This document shows, piece by piece, positions 52,692 to 63,262 of a stretch of 64,000 nucleotides of DNA. Source of the stretch: Massilibacillus massiliensis (lineage in GTDB: Bacteria; Bacillota; Negativicutes; FLKF01). The position numbers and the translations under genes are program-made. The DNA lies in NCBI RefSeq assembly GCF_900086705.1, contig NZ_LT575483.1, positions 1,383,534 to 1,447,533 on the forward strand, given 5' to 3'. Position 1 is the stretch's first letter. Each line of letters begins with the position of its first letter. The notes beneath the pieces were generated by a model. The model saw only the letters and a program-made list of their open reading frames with translations. It made no database searches and was not told the DNA's origin.

Positions 52692-53950
52692 CTATTTTTC
52701 CTCGATTCTAAAATTTCTTCGTACAAATTAATATATTTCTTTGCCACTATATTAATATCAAAAGTATCGATCACTTTTTTTCTAGCATTATGCGATAACA
52801 TATTCCATCGTTCTTTATCTTCTAAAATATACGCAATGCCTCTAGCCAAATCTTCTGATTCGAACGGCTTGGCTAAATAACCATTTTGTTTATGATTAAT
52901 CAAATCCGATATTCCACCAATATTAAATGCTACAACAGGTGTTCCACAGGCAATTGATTCCATCACCGTGTTTGGTAAATTTTCTGATATGGATGGAGCA
53001 ATAAACACATCTGCTGACGAGTATAAAATATTTAAAGTAATATCATCATATAATCTCCCTAAATACGTCGTTTTATAATTGAAAATTTTTTCTTCTTTTG
53101 GCTGATTCCCACCAAATACAATAATCTCTATACAATCATCTTCAATAAAGTTACCAATTTTATTTAAAGCATCTATTAAATATTGATAACCTTTATTTTT
53201 ATCTTTCGTAGAACTCATTGCTCCAAATAATATAATTTTCTTCTTTTTATTTATTGATAAAATATCTCTTGTTACATTTTTATCTATCGGCTTATATTTT
53301 TGTATATCAATTCCATTAGGAATAACTTTAATTTTATTGCAGCCTAACAAAGAACTCTCTTGAACACACTTAGCTAACCACTTACTTGGAGCTACAATAG
53401 TCATGTCTATTTTACTATATACCTTTTTTTTAGCTTTATAACCATATTGGGCCAAATCAATAAAGTGACCATTATTTAGTTGTTCACACTTTGCGCAATA
53501 TTCCATATATTTTTTACAACTATATGGAATATGACACCCACCAGTAAATGCCCATGAATCATGTAATGTCCAAACTATAGGTAAATTGATATGTTGTAAA
53601 TTATAGACTGATATAAAATTCTGATTAATCCAATGTAAATTGATTATATCAGCATTACTATTGTTTAAATAATCTATCCCTCTCAGATTGGATAAATAGT
53701 TTAAACTCCATGGAGTTGATACTTCATATCTTAAAATTAATTTTAATAAACTATCGGCACGTTGCTGTAATTTAGTCGATAATTTGTTCACTTTTCCTTC
53801 GAGTACATTAATTGTAGAATCATCATTTATTTTTTTTTGAACAAATAAATTTGATTTTACATTGTTTGCAATCAAACCTTTATGTATTCTATATGCAGCT
53901 CGTGCCGCACCGCCTACATCATCAAATGTATTAACATTTAAAACTTTCAT
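52688..53950 (-). CDS. Family 4 glycosyltransferase (WcaC-like)
   Basis: The 420-residue GT-B enzyme begins [21 protein letters not shown], with [12 protein letters not shown] and [22 protein letters not shown] in the N-terminal domain, typical of WcaC-like enzymes. The C-terminal site is [31 protein letters not shown] near residue 320. The four-cysteine [16 protein letters not shown] stretch is characteristic of this group. Donor sugar unknown. Overlaps gmd and the deacetylase gene by 4 nt each. Confidence 0.88.
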   Translation of the reverse strand: MKVLNVNTFDDVGGAARAAYRIHKGLIANNVKSNLFVQKKINDDSTINVLEGKVNKLSTKLQQRADSLLKLILRYEVSTPWSLNYLSNLRGIDYLNNSNADIINLHWINQNFISVYNLQHINLPIVWTLHDSWAFTGGCHIPYSCKKYMEYCAKCEQLNNGHFIDLAQYGYKAKKKVYSKIDMTIVAPSKWLAKCVQESSLLGCNKIKVIPNGIDIQKYKPIDKNVTRDILSINKKKKIILFGAMSSTKDKNKGYQYLIDALNKIGNFIEDDCIEIIVFGGNQPKEEKIFNYKTTYLGRLYDDITLNILYSSADVFIAPSISENLPNTVMESIACGTPVVAFNIGGISDLINHKQNGYLAKPFESEDLARGIAYILEDKERWNMLSHNARKKVIDTFDINIVAKKYINLYEEILESRKNR

Positions 53951-54927
53951 ATTGTAAAAAACCTTCTAATTTCTTTTTTGAAAACATTTACATCCCAATT
54001 TCTAACTAAATTCCTTGGTATTTCATATTTATTACTCCAGCTATGTACTTGCCCCGGAAAATTAGAAGCAACTTTTTTAAAATTATTATCTTTTAAAATT
54101 TTAATTGTATCATGATTATAATCACATTTTTGTCCAAAAGGATATGAAAATACTACTAATTTATCATTAATTATACTCTCTATTTTATCCGTAGATTTAT
54201 CTATTTCAAACTTTTGCTCATTATAACTCTGTATACCTAGTCTTGTATGTGTTATTGTATGACCACCAATAGTTACTAATGGTGATTGAGAAAATTTTTT
54301 CAATTCTAATTCATTTAAAACACGATGAGTATCTCTATAATCCAAATTAGGAGTTAATTTTTCTATCAACTCATTAATAATATGAATTCTTTCTGTATTA
54401 CTGACATCATTAAGTAACGGATGTAATTGATTATAAAAATTTAAAATTTCACCTTTACTGCCTGTATTCCACTTATATGCTACTCCACTGATATTAATAG
54501 TAACTTCAGCAGGTATAACCTTATTCAATAAAATTATTCTCTCTAAATCATCCCACCAAAATTCTTTATTAGTTCCAATATAACCTGAACTAATAAAAAA
54601 AGTTGCTGGTACATTATATTTTTCTAATATAGGTAATGCATTATAATAATTATCTGCATAACCATCATCAAAAGTAATGCAAATAGATTTTTCTTTGATA
54701 TTATCCCATTTGTCTTCAAATCGCAATATAGGATAACTACTCTTTAAAAATTTGATTTGTTCATCAAAATTTTTTATACTAACCGATAGCAGTTGAGAAT
54801 CTATTTCTAAATCAGCAACTCGATGATACAACAATATAATGACTGGTTTTTCTATAATATTAGAAGTAAGGTTTTTTAAGATTCTTATTCGCTTTCTTGC
54901 CTCATGGTAAAAATACCTTAGCATCAT
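53947..54927 (-). CDS. Polysaccharide deacetylase (NodB domain)
   Basis: The 326-residue protein has IILLYHRVADLE near residue 31, the NodB motif 1 ICITFDDGYADNYYNALPIL near 85 with the catalytic/metal Asp pair, and the metal-binding TIGGHTITHTRLG near 218, with later SYPFGQKCDYN. It would remove N- or O-acetyl groups from a polysaccharide. No export signal is seen, so it may act on lipid-linked intermediates or be exported unusually. It overlaps the GT4 gene downstream. Confidence 0.87.
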   Translation of the reverse strand: MMLRYFYHEARKRIRILKNLTSNIIEKPVIILLYHRVADLEIDSQLLSVSIKNFDEQIKFLKSSYPILRFEDKWDNIKEKSICITFDDGYADNYYNALPILEKYNVPATFFISSGYIGTNKEFWWDDLERIILLNKVIPAEVTINISGVAYKWNTGSKGEILNFYNQLHPLLNDVSNTERIHIINELIEKLTPNLDYRDTHRVLNELELKKFSQSPLVTIGGHTITHTRLGIQSYNEQKFEIDKSTDKIESIINDKLVVFSYPFGQKCDYNHDTIKILKDNNFKKVASNFPGQVHSWSNKYEIPRNLVRNWDVNVFKKEIRRFFTI

Positions 54928-55143
54928 AATCCCCCTATCTTTTTATAGCAAAAATCTCTATCGTCACCTGATAGTCTACAATTTAATATGACGCAAATCC
55001 TCTATTATTAATCCTTATAAAAGAGCCGTTCAACTCACTATACTCCTCTATAAATATGCATTGAAGTCCCCAAATACTTATCCATATACTCTTGGATAGA
55101 TTTATCAGTAAATCATCAATAACAAACAAAATTTTATCTAAAA

Positions 55144-56352
55144 CTATACTAAATACTTTTTTATCAATTTATCCAAAATTAAAATTCTATGTTCAAACGT
55201 ATGTTCATTTAAACACCGTTTATTGCCAGCAGCCGCAATTTGTCTCGCTTTACCTGGATGTTTATTCAACCATCTTATTTTTTCTACACAATCATCAATA
55301 GATTTATATGTAATAATCTCTGTATCTTCTTCAAATAATTCAGAAACATTTTGTTTCCAATCTGTGACTAAGCAACTTCCTACTCCAGTTGTCTCAAAAA
55401 GTCTCATATTCGAGGCATATATTGGAGATGTATCAGCATGTATATTCAAGGTTACTAATGAATCCCTAATAATTTGAAACATTTCCATACCAAATACAGG
55501 CCTCTTTAAATTATTTTTTAACGACATATTGACTGGAAGCACCGGACATTTTTCCCAATGTAAAGCCTTTTGTATTATAGGTATATGCTTTATCATACCT
55601 TCAAATCCTATATTTTCGCCACGTTTTACTGTTTTATAAATCATTTGTTTCAAAAATGGCTTTATAATATCTCTATATTTTATATTTGCACTTGGCGAAT
55701 ATATATTCAAATCAACAACTTTACTTATTTCAATTAACATGCGTTCACGTTCTAAATGAAATTGATTATCTCGAACTATTTGTCCTATAAAAGTATTATT
55801 TGCTACTTCTTTTTCTTTCAAAATATGCTGATTTATGCGTGGATCAAATGCATGGTGAATATGCTCTGCTTTTACGCCATAACTTTTTAACCTTGATACA
55901 CTTTCTGGAGCACAACTAAGAATTACATTCATTTGGGACCATTGATCAGTCTTAGCAATAGCACTACCAACCCACCCCATAATAAGTTTTATACTCGTAC
56001 ATTCGCTTTTTATTTTTCGCAGCAAATCATAATTAATTATATCAAACCACAAAATTTCTGGTTTAAATTTTTTTATTTGAGCAATAGCAATATCTTCTAA
56101 AGAAAGGGTATGAGAATTTAATAAATTTTCACTTGCCCATGCAAATTGTATTCCTCTCATGTTAATAACTATCTCTTCTGCCTCATAACCTATATTGTTC
56201 AATGCATTACACCAACATCCTGCCCAAGCAAAAAAATCTTGATTATACTTCATTTTCTGAACTATATAGGGCTGTTGAATAACTTCGGGATAACGAGAAT
56301 AAAATATATTTTCATAATATGGATATACATCTGTTATACGTAGCAATTTCAT
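55144..56352 (-). CDS. CgeB-like glycosyltransferase
   Basis: I place the start at the ATG at 56352 (MKLLRITDVYPYYENIFYSRYPE) with GTTAGGTG upstream, because the 77 codons before it belong to a different protein (a dehydrogenase remnant). The 402-residue product has FAWAGCWCNALNNIGYEAEEIVIN near the start and the Glyco_trans_1_2 C terminus typical of CgeB: NIHADTSPIYASNMRLFETTGVGSCLVTDWKQN and VEKIRWLNKHPGKARQIAAAG. CgeB enzymes act in spore or surface glycan maturation. It stands between intergenic gaps of about 215 and 390 bp. Confidence 0.8.
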   Translation of the reverse strand: MKLLRITDVYPYYENIFYSRYPEVIQQPYIVQKMKYNQDFFAWAGCWCNALNNIGYEAEEIVINMRGIQFAWASENLLNSHTLSLEDIAIAQIKKFKPEILWFDIINYDLLRKIKSECTSIKLIMGWVGSAIAKTDQWSQMNVILSCAPESVSRLKSYGVKAEHIHHAFDPRINQHILKEKEVANNTFIGQIVRDNQFHLERERMLIEISKVVDLNIYSPSANIKYRDIIKPFLKQMIYKTVKRGENIGFEGMIKHIPIIQKALHWEKCPVLPVNMSLKNNLKRPVFGMEMFQIIRDSLVTLNIHADTSPIYASNMRLFETTGVGSCLVTDWKQNVSELFEEDTEIITYKSIDDCVEKIRWLNKHPGKARQIAAAGNKRCLNEHTFEHRILILDKLIKKYLV

Positions 56353-56598
56353 AAGATAACACCTAACAATATTATTTGATTTATTTCTATATCTTCCTCG
56401 AGTATCTACAACAAATTTGCTTTTTTTAATTGCGCAATAATCAATACAGTCGTGATTTGTTACTATCAAAACACAATCAAATTCTTTCAATTTTTCATCA
56501 TTAATTTCAACGGATTTCAAATTAAATTTATATTTTCGCATCTTTGGAAGCGTTGCAACATAAGGATCATGATAACTAACCAATGCACCTTTATCTTC
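56353..56598 (-). pseudogene. C-terminal remnant of a nucleotide-sugar dehydrogenase
   Basis: The minus-strand frame reads EDKGALVSYHDPYVATLPK, then FDCVLIVTNHDCIDYCAI and KFVVDTRGRYRNK, the C-terminal domain of UDP-GlcNAc/ManNAc 6-dehydrogenases (WecC/WbpA group). A TAG lies just upstream and the Rossmann and catalytic domains are absent. It runs in frame, without a stop, into the CgeB-like gene. It is a leftover of a rearrangement or replaced operon. Confidence 0.75.
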
Positions 56599-56990
56599 CT
56601 ATAATAGCATTTTTCACAAAAACATTATCTACCTTTTTTAAAAATTGGTTATGTAAACTCATTTTTTTCATGTTCTTTTATCAATTATTTTATACACTTA
56701 CTCAAAAATCAATAATTGGAGTAACTAAAATTAACATATAAGATAAAACCAATGTTCCGCCAACTCTCTTTAATAAAACTAATTCCTTTTAGTTACAAAA
56801 ATATCAACAACGCTATTTTTTTACAATAACTTTTTTCATAATTGACTATCTTATTTTAATATTTTTTAAAATCTACTAATACCATTCTAAAATTCATACC
56901 ATTACATTACAATTCTATTTTACAAATAAATAGAATCATAATCAAACATCCCATTATTAACCATATGTTCTTCATAAGAAACTTAAATTA
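56599..56990. other. AT-rich intergenic region
   Basis: About 390 bp at more than 70 percent A+T with no credible gene on either strand. I see no clear hairpin terminator. It may be the decayed remainder of the dehydrogenase or of a mobile sequence. Confidence 0.4.
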
Positions 56991-58220
56991 CTAAGGGCAA
57001 GTTTCTACACTTAAAATTTTCTTATATTTTTCCAAAATAACCTTTTCGGAGAATCGTTTACTAATTAACAATGAATTTTTACCCATTTGCTCTCTTAATA
57101 CATTATCTTCAATTAGACGCTCTGAACAATTGATTAATTGTTCAATATCTAAAAATGGGACAAGGTATCCATTTTTTTCATTTATAATAATTTCTCTATC
57201 TCCCCCTACATCAAAAGCTACTACAGGCATTCCACAAAAAACTGCTTCTAATAAAGCCATTCCAAAACTTTCAATCAATGTAGGAGAAATTGCAAAAGAG
57301 CATGATTTTATAACAGAGATATTTTCGTGATAACTCAAATGCCCCGGACAAAATAATTTTACTCTCTTATCCATGAAATTAAATTCTTCTTTCAATTCTT
57401 CCGAAAGGGTTCCCGATAAGAAAAAAGCAATTTCATAATCTTGACGTTTATAACTTAACCGTCGAATAATTTCAAATACAAATCTACTACCTTTAAAGAC
57501 ACTTCCTGCGGCTGGAATGTAAATTAAAACGGCATTTTCAGTAAGACCTAATTCCTTTTTCATGTCTTTTGCAATAATATTATTAATCAAACCTGAATCT
57601 ACTATGTTGGGAATTACTTCAATTTCCTTTTTCAGCTTATAGGTTTTATTAAACTCATTTTGCATATACTTAGAAGGACATATAACTTTATCAATCTTTT
57701 CTAATGCTATATTTTCAAATTTTAGTGTTAACTTTATGTCCTCAATATCACTTTTCATAACAAAAGGAATATTGTAAAATCGCGATGGATTATGATGTGA
57801 AATTAATATATTTAACACGTTATTTTTCTTTTTTATAAAAAAACCCGGACAACCATGATCTGGTATAATAATAACATTTGGTTCAAATTTTTCTACTTTT
57901 TTTGTCATGAAGAAGGCACCATACAATGATAAAAAAACATCCAAAGTATGCCAACCTATAAATTTAATATGCTTTCGAAAAATCTTTTTAATAACCCAAA
58001 ATATAAACAAGCATATTTTTTTCATCCATGACGGCATACCTGAACGAACCACTTCATCCGTATCCTTATCTATTATTCCATCGTCACCAAACGTAAAGAC
58101 TTTAGCATCATATCCATTGTCTTTTAATATTTTAAATAAATTATAATGAGCTGATGATATTCCTCCACCTCCATAAGGCGGAAAAGAAGAAGAGATAATT
58201 GCAATCTTTTTATTTGCCAT
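56991..58220 (-). CDS. Family 4 glycosyltransferase
   Basis: I use the ATG at 58220 (MANKKIAIISSSFPPYGGGG); a GTG four codons earlier is possible. No clear ribosome binding site is present, but the start overlaps the end of the upstream GT2 gene by 11 nt, so coupling is likely. The protein of about 409 residues has ISSSFPPYGGGGISSAHYNL, VIIPDHGCPGFFIKKK near residue 118, and the GT-B site FAISPTLIESFGMALLEAVFCGMPVVAFDVGG near 325. Sugar unknown. Confidence 0.85.
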   Translation of the reverse strand: MANKKIAIISSSFPPYGGGGISSAHYNLFKILKDNGYDAKVFTFGDDGIIDKDTDEVVRSGMPSWMKKICLFIFWVIKKIFRKHIKFIGWHTLDVFLSLYGAFFMTKKVEKFEPNVIIIPDHGCPGFFIKKKNNVLNILISHHNPSRFYNIPFVMKSDIEDIKLTLKFENIALEKIDKVICPSKYMQNEFNKTYKLKKEIEVIPNIVDSGLINNIIAKDMKKELGLTENAVLIYIPAAGSVFKGSRFVFEIIRRLSYKRQDYEIAFFLSGTLSEELKEEFNFMDKRVKLFCPGHLSYHENISVIKSCSFAISPTLIESFGMALLEAVFCGMPVVAFDVGGDREIIINEKNGYLVPFLDIEQLINCSERLIEDNVLREQMGKNSLLISKRFSEKVILEKYKKILSVETCP

Positions 58221-59271
58221 AGTATACCACACATTTTATAAAAAATTTTATTTGATTTTTTAAACTCATTTGAAAAAAAATCTTTCTTTTTAAGCAAAAA
58301 GTCAATATATTTATATCATATATTTGAAAATTTTCTAATAAAAACAAAACATATTTATTAATAATTATTTTAAAATTTTCATTATATTGATTTTTGGAAT
58401 TTAATATGATAAAGATTTTATTTAACAAATTCAACATCAAAAATAACTTATTTCTGCTTTTTTCTATAATATTATAACTACATATTTGATTAAATAAATC
58501 CACTTCATCTTTATCGAAATTCAAACCAATATTGGCTAAATTTTTTTCTCGGATTTTTTTTGCTGTCCCAGATTGTATACCCCTCATTTGCTGAGTAAAA
58601 CTTTCATCATGAAGTCTATATTTATATAAAACCTCTTGTAAGTTAGAAAATCTAAACAAATCTATACATTTCGTCCATAGATGATAATCTTCAGCATACA
58701 AATAAGAACTATCATAAAACAGCTGGTATTTCATTACCAGTGCCGTTCGAATAATAATTGTCGCATGGGCCATAGAAGAATAAAATAGCAACTGTGCCTT
58801 TATTTGTTCATGTTCAACTGAGTATTTCCATACATCGCTTTTCCCATTCCCAAAAGTTTCCAACCAAGTACCGCAAACTCCAATTCCTAGATTATTTTCC
58901 ATAAAGGCAACTTGCTTTTCTAATCGATCAATATAACTAATATCATCTGCATCCATTCTGACAATATATTCACCATTAGCAAGTTTCAATCCCTTATTTA
59001 AAGTATAAATTAATCCTGAATTTCTTTCATTACAAATTAATCGAATTCTAGAATCTTTATATGCTCTAATAATTTCTTCACTATGATCTGTAGATCCATC
59101 ATTAATAATCAGAAATTCAAAATTTTTAAAAGTCTGTTTTAAAATACTTTCAATCGCTTCTTTTAAATATTGTTCTGCATTATAAACTGGCATCAAAACA
59201 GTTACTTTAACCTTATTTGCACTTAAATTTTCCATTTTTTTTTGATCATGATAAAAATAATCATTCCTCAT
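58210..59271 (-). CDS. Family 2 glycosyltransferase
   Basis: The 353-residue enzyme has VTVLMPVYNAEQYLKEAIESILKQ, FLIINDGSTDHSEE near residue 53, NSGLIYTLNKGLKLANG near 82 and the metal site RMDADDISYIDR near 104. The C-terminal third is Lys/Asn/Phe-rich and helical. An internal ATG at 59235 (MENLSANK) is an alternative start; neither has a strong ribosome site. Acceptor and donor unknown. Confidence 0.86.
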   Translation of the reverse strand: MRNDYFYHDQKKMENLSANKVKVTVLMPVYNAEQYLKEAIESILKQTFKNFEFLIINDGSTDHSEEIIRAYKDSRIRLICNERNSGLIYTLNKGLKLANGEYIVRMDADDISYIDRLEKQVAFMENNLGIGVCGTWLETFGNGKSDVWKYSVEHEQIKAQLLFYSSMAHATIIIRTALVMKYQLFYDSSYLYAEDYHLWTKCIDLFRFSNLQEVLYKYRLHDESFTQQMRGIQSGTAKKIREKNLANIGLNFDKDEVDLFNQICSYNIIEKSRNKLFLMLNLLNKIFIILNSKNQYNENFKIIINKYVLFLLENFQIYDINILTFCLKRKIFFQMSLKNQIKFFIKCVVYYGK

Positions 59272-59427
59272 CTTTTAAGATACACACTGAAAAGTCCTAT
59301 CCAGTATATTTCAAAGTCCTTGTTTAATCCTTACTATAAAAATTTCATTATTCTAAAATTAAATAAACTTAATAATTTATTAAATAAAAACCAATTTTAT
59401 CTCTTGCCTATAATAAAATTACTAAAA

Positions 59428-60798
59428 CTATTTGCCAAACCACTTAAAAATGTATTCTTTTATAATCCATTTTAACATAAATTTAAGTGTATATTTTTCT
59501 CCAATGAATTTATTAAAATCAGCCAATGACAATATATTTGCGTTTAATATTTCATTGAAAATTTTGCCATCATCTTTTATATTATTAGACTTTTTTTTAG
59601 TAAAATTATTAATTACTTCTTTATAATAATAAATCAATCTTTCTACACTATGATCTGGATTCAACCTTTTAATACTTTCACCCGCATTTTTCTCCATCAT
59701 TTGTAACGTACATTCATCTAACTTCAAAATAAATTCAATTTTATTAAACAAATCATCAGCATCATCTACTTTAGTAAGAAGCCCATTTACTCCATCTGTA
59801 ATCAATTGTTCAAAACTAGTACCACTAGTTCCAATAACTACTTTATTATGCCCCATAGCTTCTAAACACGTATTAGGGAAATTGTCAATTCGTGAGGGTA
59901 AAACAATTGCATATGCCCCTTTTATAATTGGATATAACTGATTATGTGGTAACTTGTCAATACAAATAAGCCTATCTTTCAATTCTTTTGTACTATCAAT
60001 AAGTTTCTTTTTTACACTTTCACCTTTGTATTCTGTATCTTTTCCTACAACGACAAAAAATAAATCATTATATTTAGCAAGCAGCTCATAAATCATCTTC
60101 GATATTGTATAAGCACCCTTTAAATATCCTACAGTACCGAAAAACAATAAATATTTTTTATCTTTCAGCAAATTATTATGCACAGATAAATCGTATTCCA
60201 TATTAGGTATATAGAAAGGTGATTCAACAACTTCAACTTTTTTATCAACTACTTTTTCAATAACTTCGGCAAGTATTTGACTCGGACCAAATATTCCATC
60301 CACATTTTTTAAAGATAATTCTTCTAGCAAATCTTCATATTTATTGTTAAAAGTATTATAATCAATACCATACCCACTTCGCATTAATGGATTATAACTA
60401 GAAATTCTTATTACTGAGGGAACATCCAAATGTCTAAAAAGCGCAGTAGCATTATAACTAGCATATTGAATAATATTAAACGGTTTAATTTTATGAATTC
60501 TTTCCACCTCAACATTGAGGGCCTTACTTATATTTAATAAATGTAATGGCATATAGACTTTTAAATAATTAGCATTTTTTAAAAATACATTAGCAAAATC
60601 TACCGTCTTCACTCTTACACGGTAGACCTCAACTTTATCATGAATAATATATTCATCTCTATCAGATGCTACTATTATAACAGGCTCATGTCCTTTTTCC
60701 ACTAAATAAACTGCCACTCTATGCAAATAATTCGATAAACCTCCATCAAAGCAGCTGCTTTCCGTAACATACTCTGGTGTTATAAAGCCAATGCGCAT
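59428..60798 (-). CDS. Family 4 glycosyltransferase
   Basis: The 456-residue GT-B protein has IGFITPEYVTESSCFDGGLSNYLHRVAVYLVEKGH at its start (the GGLS acceptor loop), PSVIRISSYNPLMRSGYG near residue 125, YLLFFGTVGYLKGAYTI near 215 and the C-terminal IVLPSRIDNFPNTCLEAMGHNKVVIGTSG near 305. A basic aromatic C terminus (WIIKEYIFKWFGK) suggests peripheral membrane attachment. It lies 16 nt after the epimerase gene. Confidence 0.86.
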   Translation of the reverse strand: MRIGFITPEYVTESSCFDGGLSNYLHRVAVYLVEKGHEPVIIVASDRDEYIIHDKVEVYRVRVKTVDFANVFLKNANYLKVYMPLHLLNISKALNVEVERIHKIKPFNIIQYASYNATALFRHLDVPSVIRISSYNPLMRSGYGIDYNTFNNKYEDLLEELSLKNVDGIFGPSQILAEVIEKVVDKKVEVVESPFYIPNMEYDLSVHNNLLKDKKYLLFFGTVGYLKGAYTISKMIYELLAKYNDLFFVVVGKDTEYKGESVKKKLIDSTKELKDRLICIDKLPHNQLYPIIKGAYAIVLPSRIDNFPNTCLEAMGHNKVVIGTSGTSFEQLITDGVNGLLTKVDDADDLFNKIEFILKLDECTLQMMEKNAGESIKRLNPDHSVERLIYYYKEVINNFTKKKSNNIKDDGKIFNEILNANILSLADFNKFIGEKYTLKFMLKWIIKEYIFKWFGK

Positions 60799-60814
60799 AT
60801 TTTATCTCCTCAAA

Positions 60815-61846
60815 CTAGTTTTGACTGTGACGAATAAACCACTCTACCGTTTCTAACATTCCTTCATGAATTGCATACTTAGGTGAATATCCCAAAAGAT
60901 TTCTTGCTTTACTAATATCTGCTAAAGATTGTCTTATATCGCCATCTCTAAAAAATCCGTATATTGGATTGAATATTTTAGTTTCTGCTTTATTTTTTTT
61001 TATTTCTTCGCAAATCATCTCAAATAATTCATTTAGTGTCGTTTTCTGCCCATATGCAATATTATACACATTCCCGACAGCATCAATATTTTTAGTAAAT
61101 GCGGCCAGTATATTCGCTTGTATCACATTATCAATATAACAGAAATCACGGCTTGTCTCTCCATCGCCATTTATTGTGATCTCTCTATTATTTATGATAT
61201 TACCAATCCATCTAGGTATAACAGCAGAATATGCGCCTTTTGGATCCTGCCTTTTCCCAAATACATTAAAATACCTTAATCCTATACATTGTAGATTATA
61301 ATGCATAAAAAACATACTAGCATACAATTCATCTACGTATTTAGTAACTGCATAAGGCGATAGCGGTTTTCCAGTTATCTCCTCTTTTTTAGGTAATGTC
61401 TTCTCATCACCATAAACCGAACTTGATGATGCATATACAAATCTTTTAACATTAGCATCACGAGAAGCAATAAGCATATTTAAAAAACCATCTATATTGC
61501 TAGCGTTTGTGGCAATAGGATCCTTAATTGATCTCGGAACAGACCCCAAAGCAGCTTGCTGTAAAACAAAATCTATATTTTCAGTGCATTTTCGGCACAT
61601 TTCTAAATCTCTTATATCACCTTGAATAAATATGAAATTATCAGCCTGCTCGGAAGTAACACTGCTTAGTGCTTCATCTATATTGTGCTGATAACCAGTA
61701 GAAAAATTATCGATTCCAACTACAATCTGATTGAGCTTCAACAGTTCTTCTAATAAATTTGAGCCTATAAAACCTGCTACTCCTGTAATTAACCATCTAT
61801 ATTGTTTTTGAGACAATTCTATTTCAAATTTTTCTATCATCGTCAT
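60815..61846 (-). CDS. UDP-HexNAc 4-epimerase (WbpP/TviC-like)
   Basis: Several starts are possible (TTG 61858, ATG 61849, ATG 61846); the last has GGAG at 6 nt, and the 61849 ATG overlaps the upstream stop as ATGA. The extended SDR has the group-specific RWLITGVAGFIGSNLLEELLK with a long N-terminal lead, GIDNFSTGYQHN, QQAALGSVPRSIKDP near residue 105, ASSSSVYGD and the catalytic YAVTKYVDE. These are hallmarks of WbpP/TviC, which act on UDP-GlcNAc/GalNAc or their uronates. It is paired with a WbpO/TviB-like gene. Confidence 0.88.
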   Translation of the reverse strand: MTMIEKFEIELSQKQYRWLITGVAGFIGSNLLEELLKLNQIVVGIDNFSTGYQHNIDEALSSVTSEQADNFIFIQGDIRDLEMCRKCTENIDFVLQQAALGSVPRSIKDPIATNASNIDGFLNMLIASRDANVKRFVYASSSSVYGDEKTLPKKEEITGKPLSPYAVTKYVDELYASMFFMHYNLQCIGLRYFNVFGKRQDPKGAYSAVIPRWIGNIINNREITINGDGETSRDFCYIDNVIQANILAAFTKNIDAVGNVYNIAYGQKTTLNELFEMICEEIKKNKAETKIFNPIYGFFRDGDIRQSLADISKARNLLGYSPKYAIHEGMLETVEWFIRHSQN

Positions 61847-63126
61847 CATAAACTCCAATACCCCACCTGCTCTGGAATTTCATTTTTATCTAAAACTGAT
61901 TTAACATCAATAATAACTCCCGTATAATCTTTCAGTCTTGAAAGAAACATTTCTGCTCCATGTTTTACATAGTCATCATGAGCAACTGCAATGATAATAG
62001 CATCTAAATCATTAAGTTCCTCCATATCATTGAGTACGATACCATACTCTTGTTTAGCGTCTTCAATATTAGCCAAATAATCATTAACTAATATTGAAAC
62101 TCCATACTCCTTCAATTCCAGTAAAATATCAGGAACACGACTATTACGCAAATCCGGAACATTTTCCTTAAATGCAAGTCCAAAAACACCAATTTTTGAT
62201 CCTACTATATCTTTATTCATTTTAGCCAAGGTTTTTACCGTTTGTTCTGCAATATATTTTCCCATACCATCATTAATACGCCGTCCTGCCAAAATAACTT
62301 GTGGAATGTACCCAAGTTCCTCGGCTCGATAAGTTAGATAATAGGGATCGACACCTATACAATGACCTCCTACTAATCCAGGAGTGAATTTTAGAAAATT
62401 CCATTTAGTATTTGCTGCTGCTAATACGTCCTGAGTGTTAATTCCCATTTTATTAAATATAATAGCTAATTCATTCATAAGCGCTATATTGATATCCCTC
62501 TGGGTATTTTCAATTACCTTTGCCGCTTCTGCAACTTTAATACTTGATGCTTTATGTACACCTACTTTTATAACCTTAGAATAAACATCTGCAATTAATT
62601 CCAGTGTTCTTTCATCTTGTCCCGACACAATTTTCGTAACATTTTCCAGTTTGTGTACTTTATCACCAGGATTAATACGCTCCGGCGAATATCCAAGATA
62701 AAAATCTTCTCCAACTGACAAATCTGATATTTCAGCTAAAATATCACCACAAATTTCTTCTGTTACCCCTGGATAAACAGTTGACTCATATACAACTATA
62801 TCTCCTCTTTTTAAAACACTGCCGACTGTTTCTGATGCTTTAATCACTGGTGTCAAATCTGGACGATGAGCTTTATCAATTGGTGTAGGTACAGCGACTA
62901 TATAAAAATTCACATCAGATAAATCACTAACATCACAAGTAATTTTCAAATTTGTATTTTCTAACTCTCCATCTGATAATTCACCAGTGTAATCATGACA
63001 TTCTTTTAATTTAGTTACTTTTTCACAACTGATATCAAATCCAACCACAGAAGAAAATTTCTTCGCAAAAGCAATTGCCAAGGGCAGACCAACATAGCCT
63101 AATCCAATCACACCTATTTTAACCAC
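61846..63126 (-). CDS. UDP-HexNAc 6-dehydrogenase (WbpO/TviB-like)
   Basis: The 426-residue nucleotide-sugar dehydrogenase has IGVIGLGYVGLPLAIAFAKKF at the start, VAVPTPIDKAHRPDLTPV near residue 84, ESTVYPGVTEEICG near 113, the catalytic Cys in TPGLVGGHCIGVDPYYLTYRA near 250 and GLAFKENVPDLRNSRVPD near 318. WbpO/TviB oxidise UDP-GlcNAc or UDP-GalNAc to the uronate. With the epimerase it would make UDP-GalNAcA, as for Vi antigen and Pseudomonas O6; the exact sugar is inferred. Confidence 0.9.
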   Translation of the reverse strand: MVKIGVIGLGYVGLPLAIAFAKKFSSVVGFDISCEKVTKLKECHDYTGELSDGELENTNLKITCDVSDLSDVNFYIVAVPTPIDKAHRPDLTPVIKASETVGSVLKRGDIVVYESTVYPGVTEEICGDILAEISDLSVGEDFYLGYSPERINPGDKVHKLENVTKIVSGQDERTLELIADVYSKVIKVGVHKASSIKVAEAAKVIENTQRDINIALMNELAIIFNKMGINTQDVLAAANTKWNFLKFTPGLVGGHCIGVDPYYLTYRAEELGYIPQVILAGRRINDGMGKYIAEQTVKTLAKMNKDIVGSKIGVFGLAFKENVPDLRNSRVPDILLELKEYGVSILVNDYLANIEDAKQEYGIVLNDMEELNDLDAIIIAVAHDDYVKHGAEMFLSRLKDYTGVIIDVKSVLDKNEIPEQVGYWSL

Positions 63127-63190
63127 TGTAATCCTTCTTTCACATATTTATCTAGTGATTCACTTACATCTTATCAATATTATATATTAC

Positions 63191-63229
63191 TGATAGCTCT
63201 TGAAATTATGGATGTTTCAAGAGCTATCA
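63191..63229 (-). terminator. Hairpin between the acyltransferase and the dehydrogenase gene
   Basis: TGATAGCTCTTGAAA and TTTCAAGAGCTATCA form a perfect 15-bp stem with a 9-nt loop. No long T tract follows on the minus strand. Confidence 0.65.
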
Positions 63230-63262
63230 GCTTGTCCATTAACTATATGCCATTCTAAGCGC

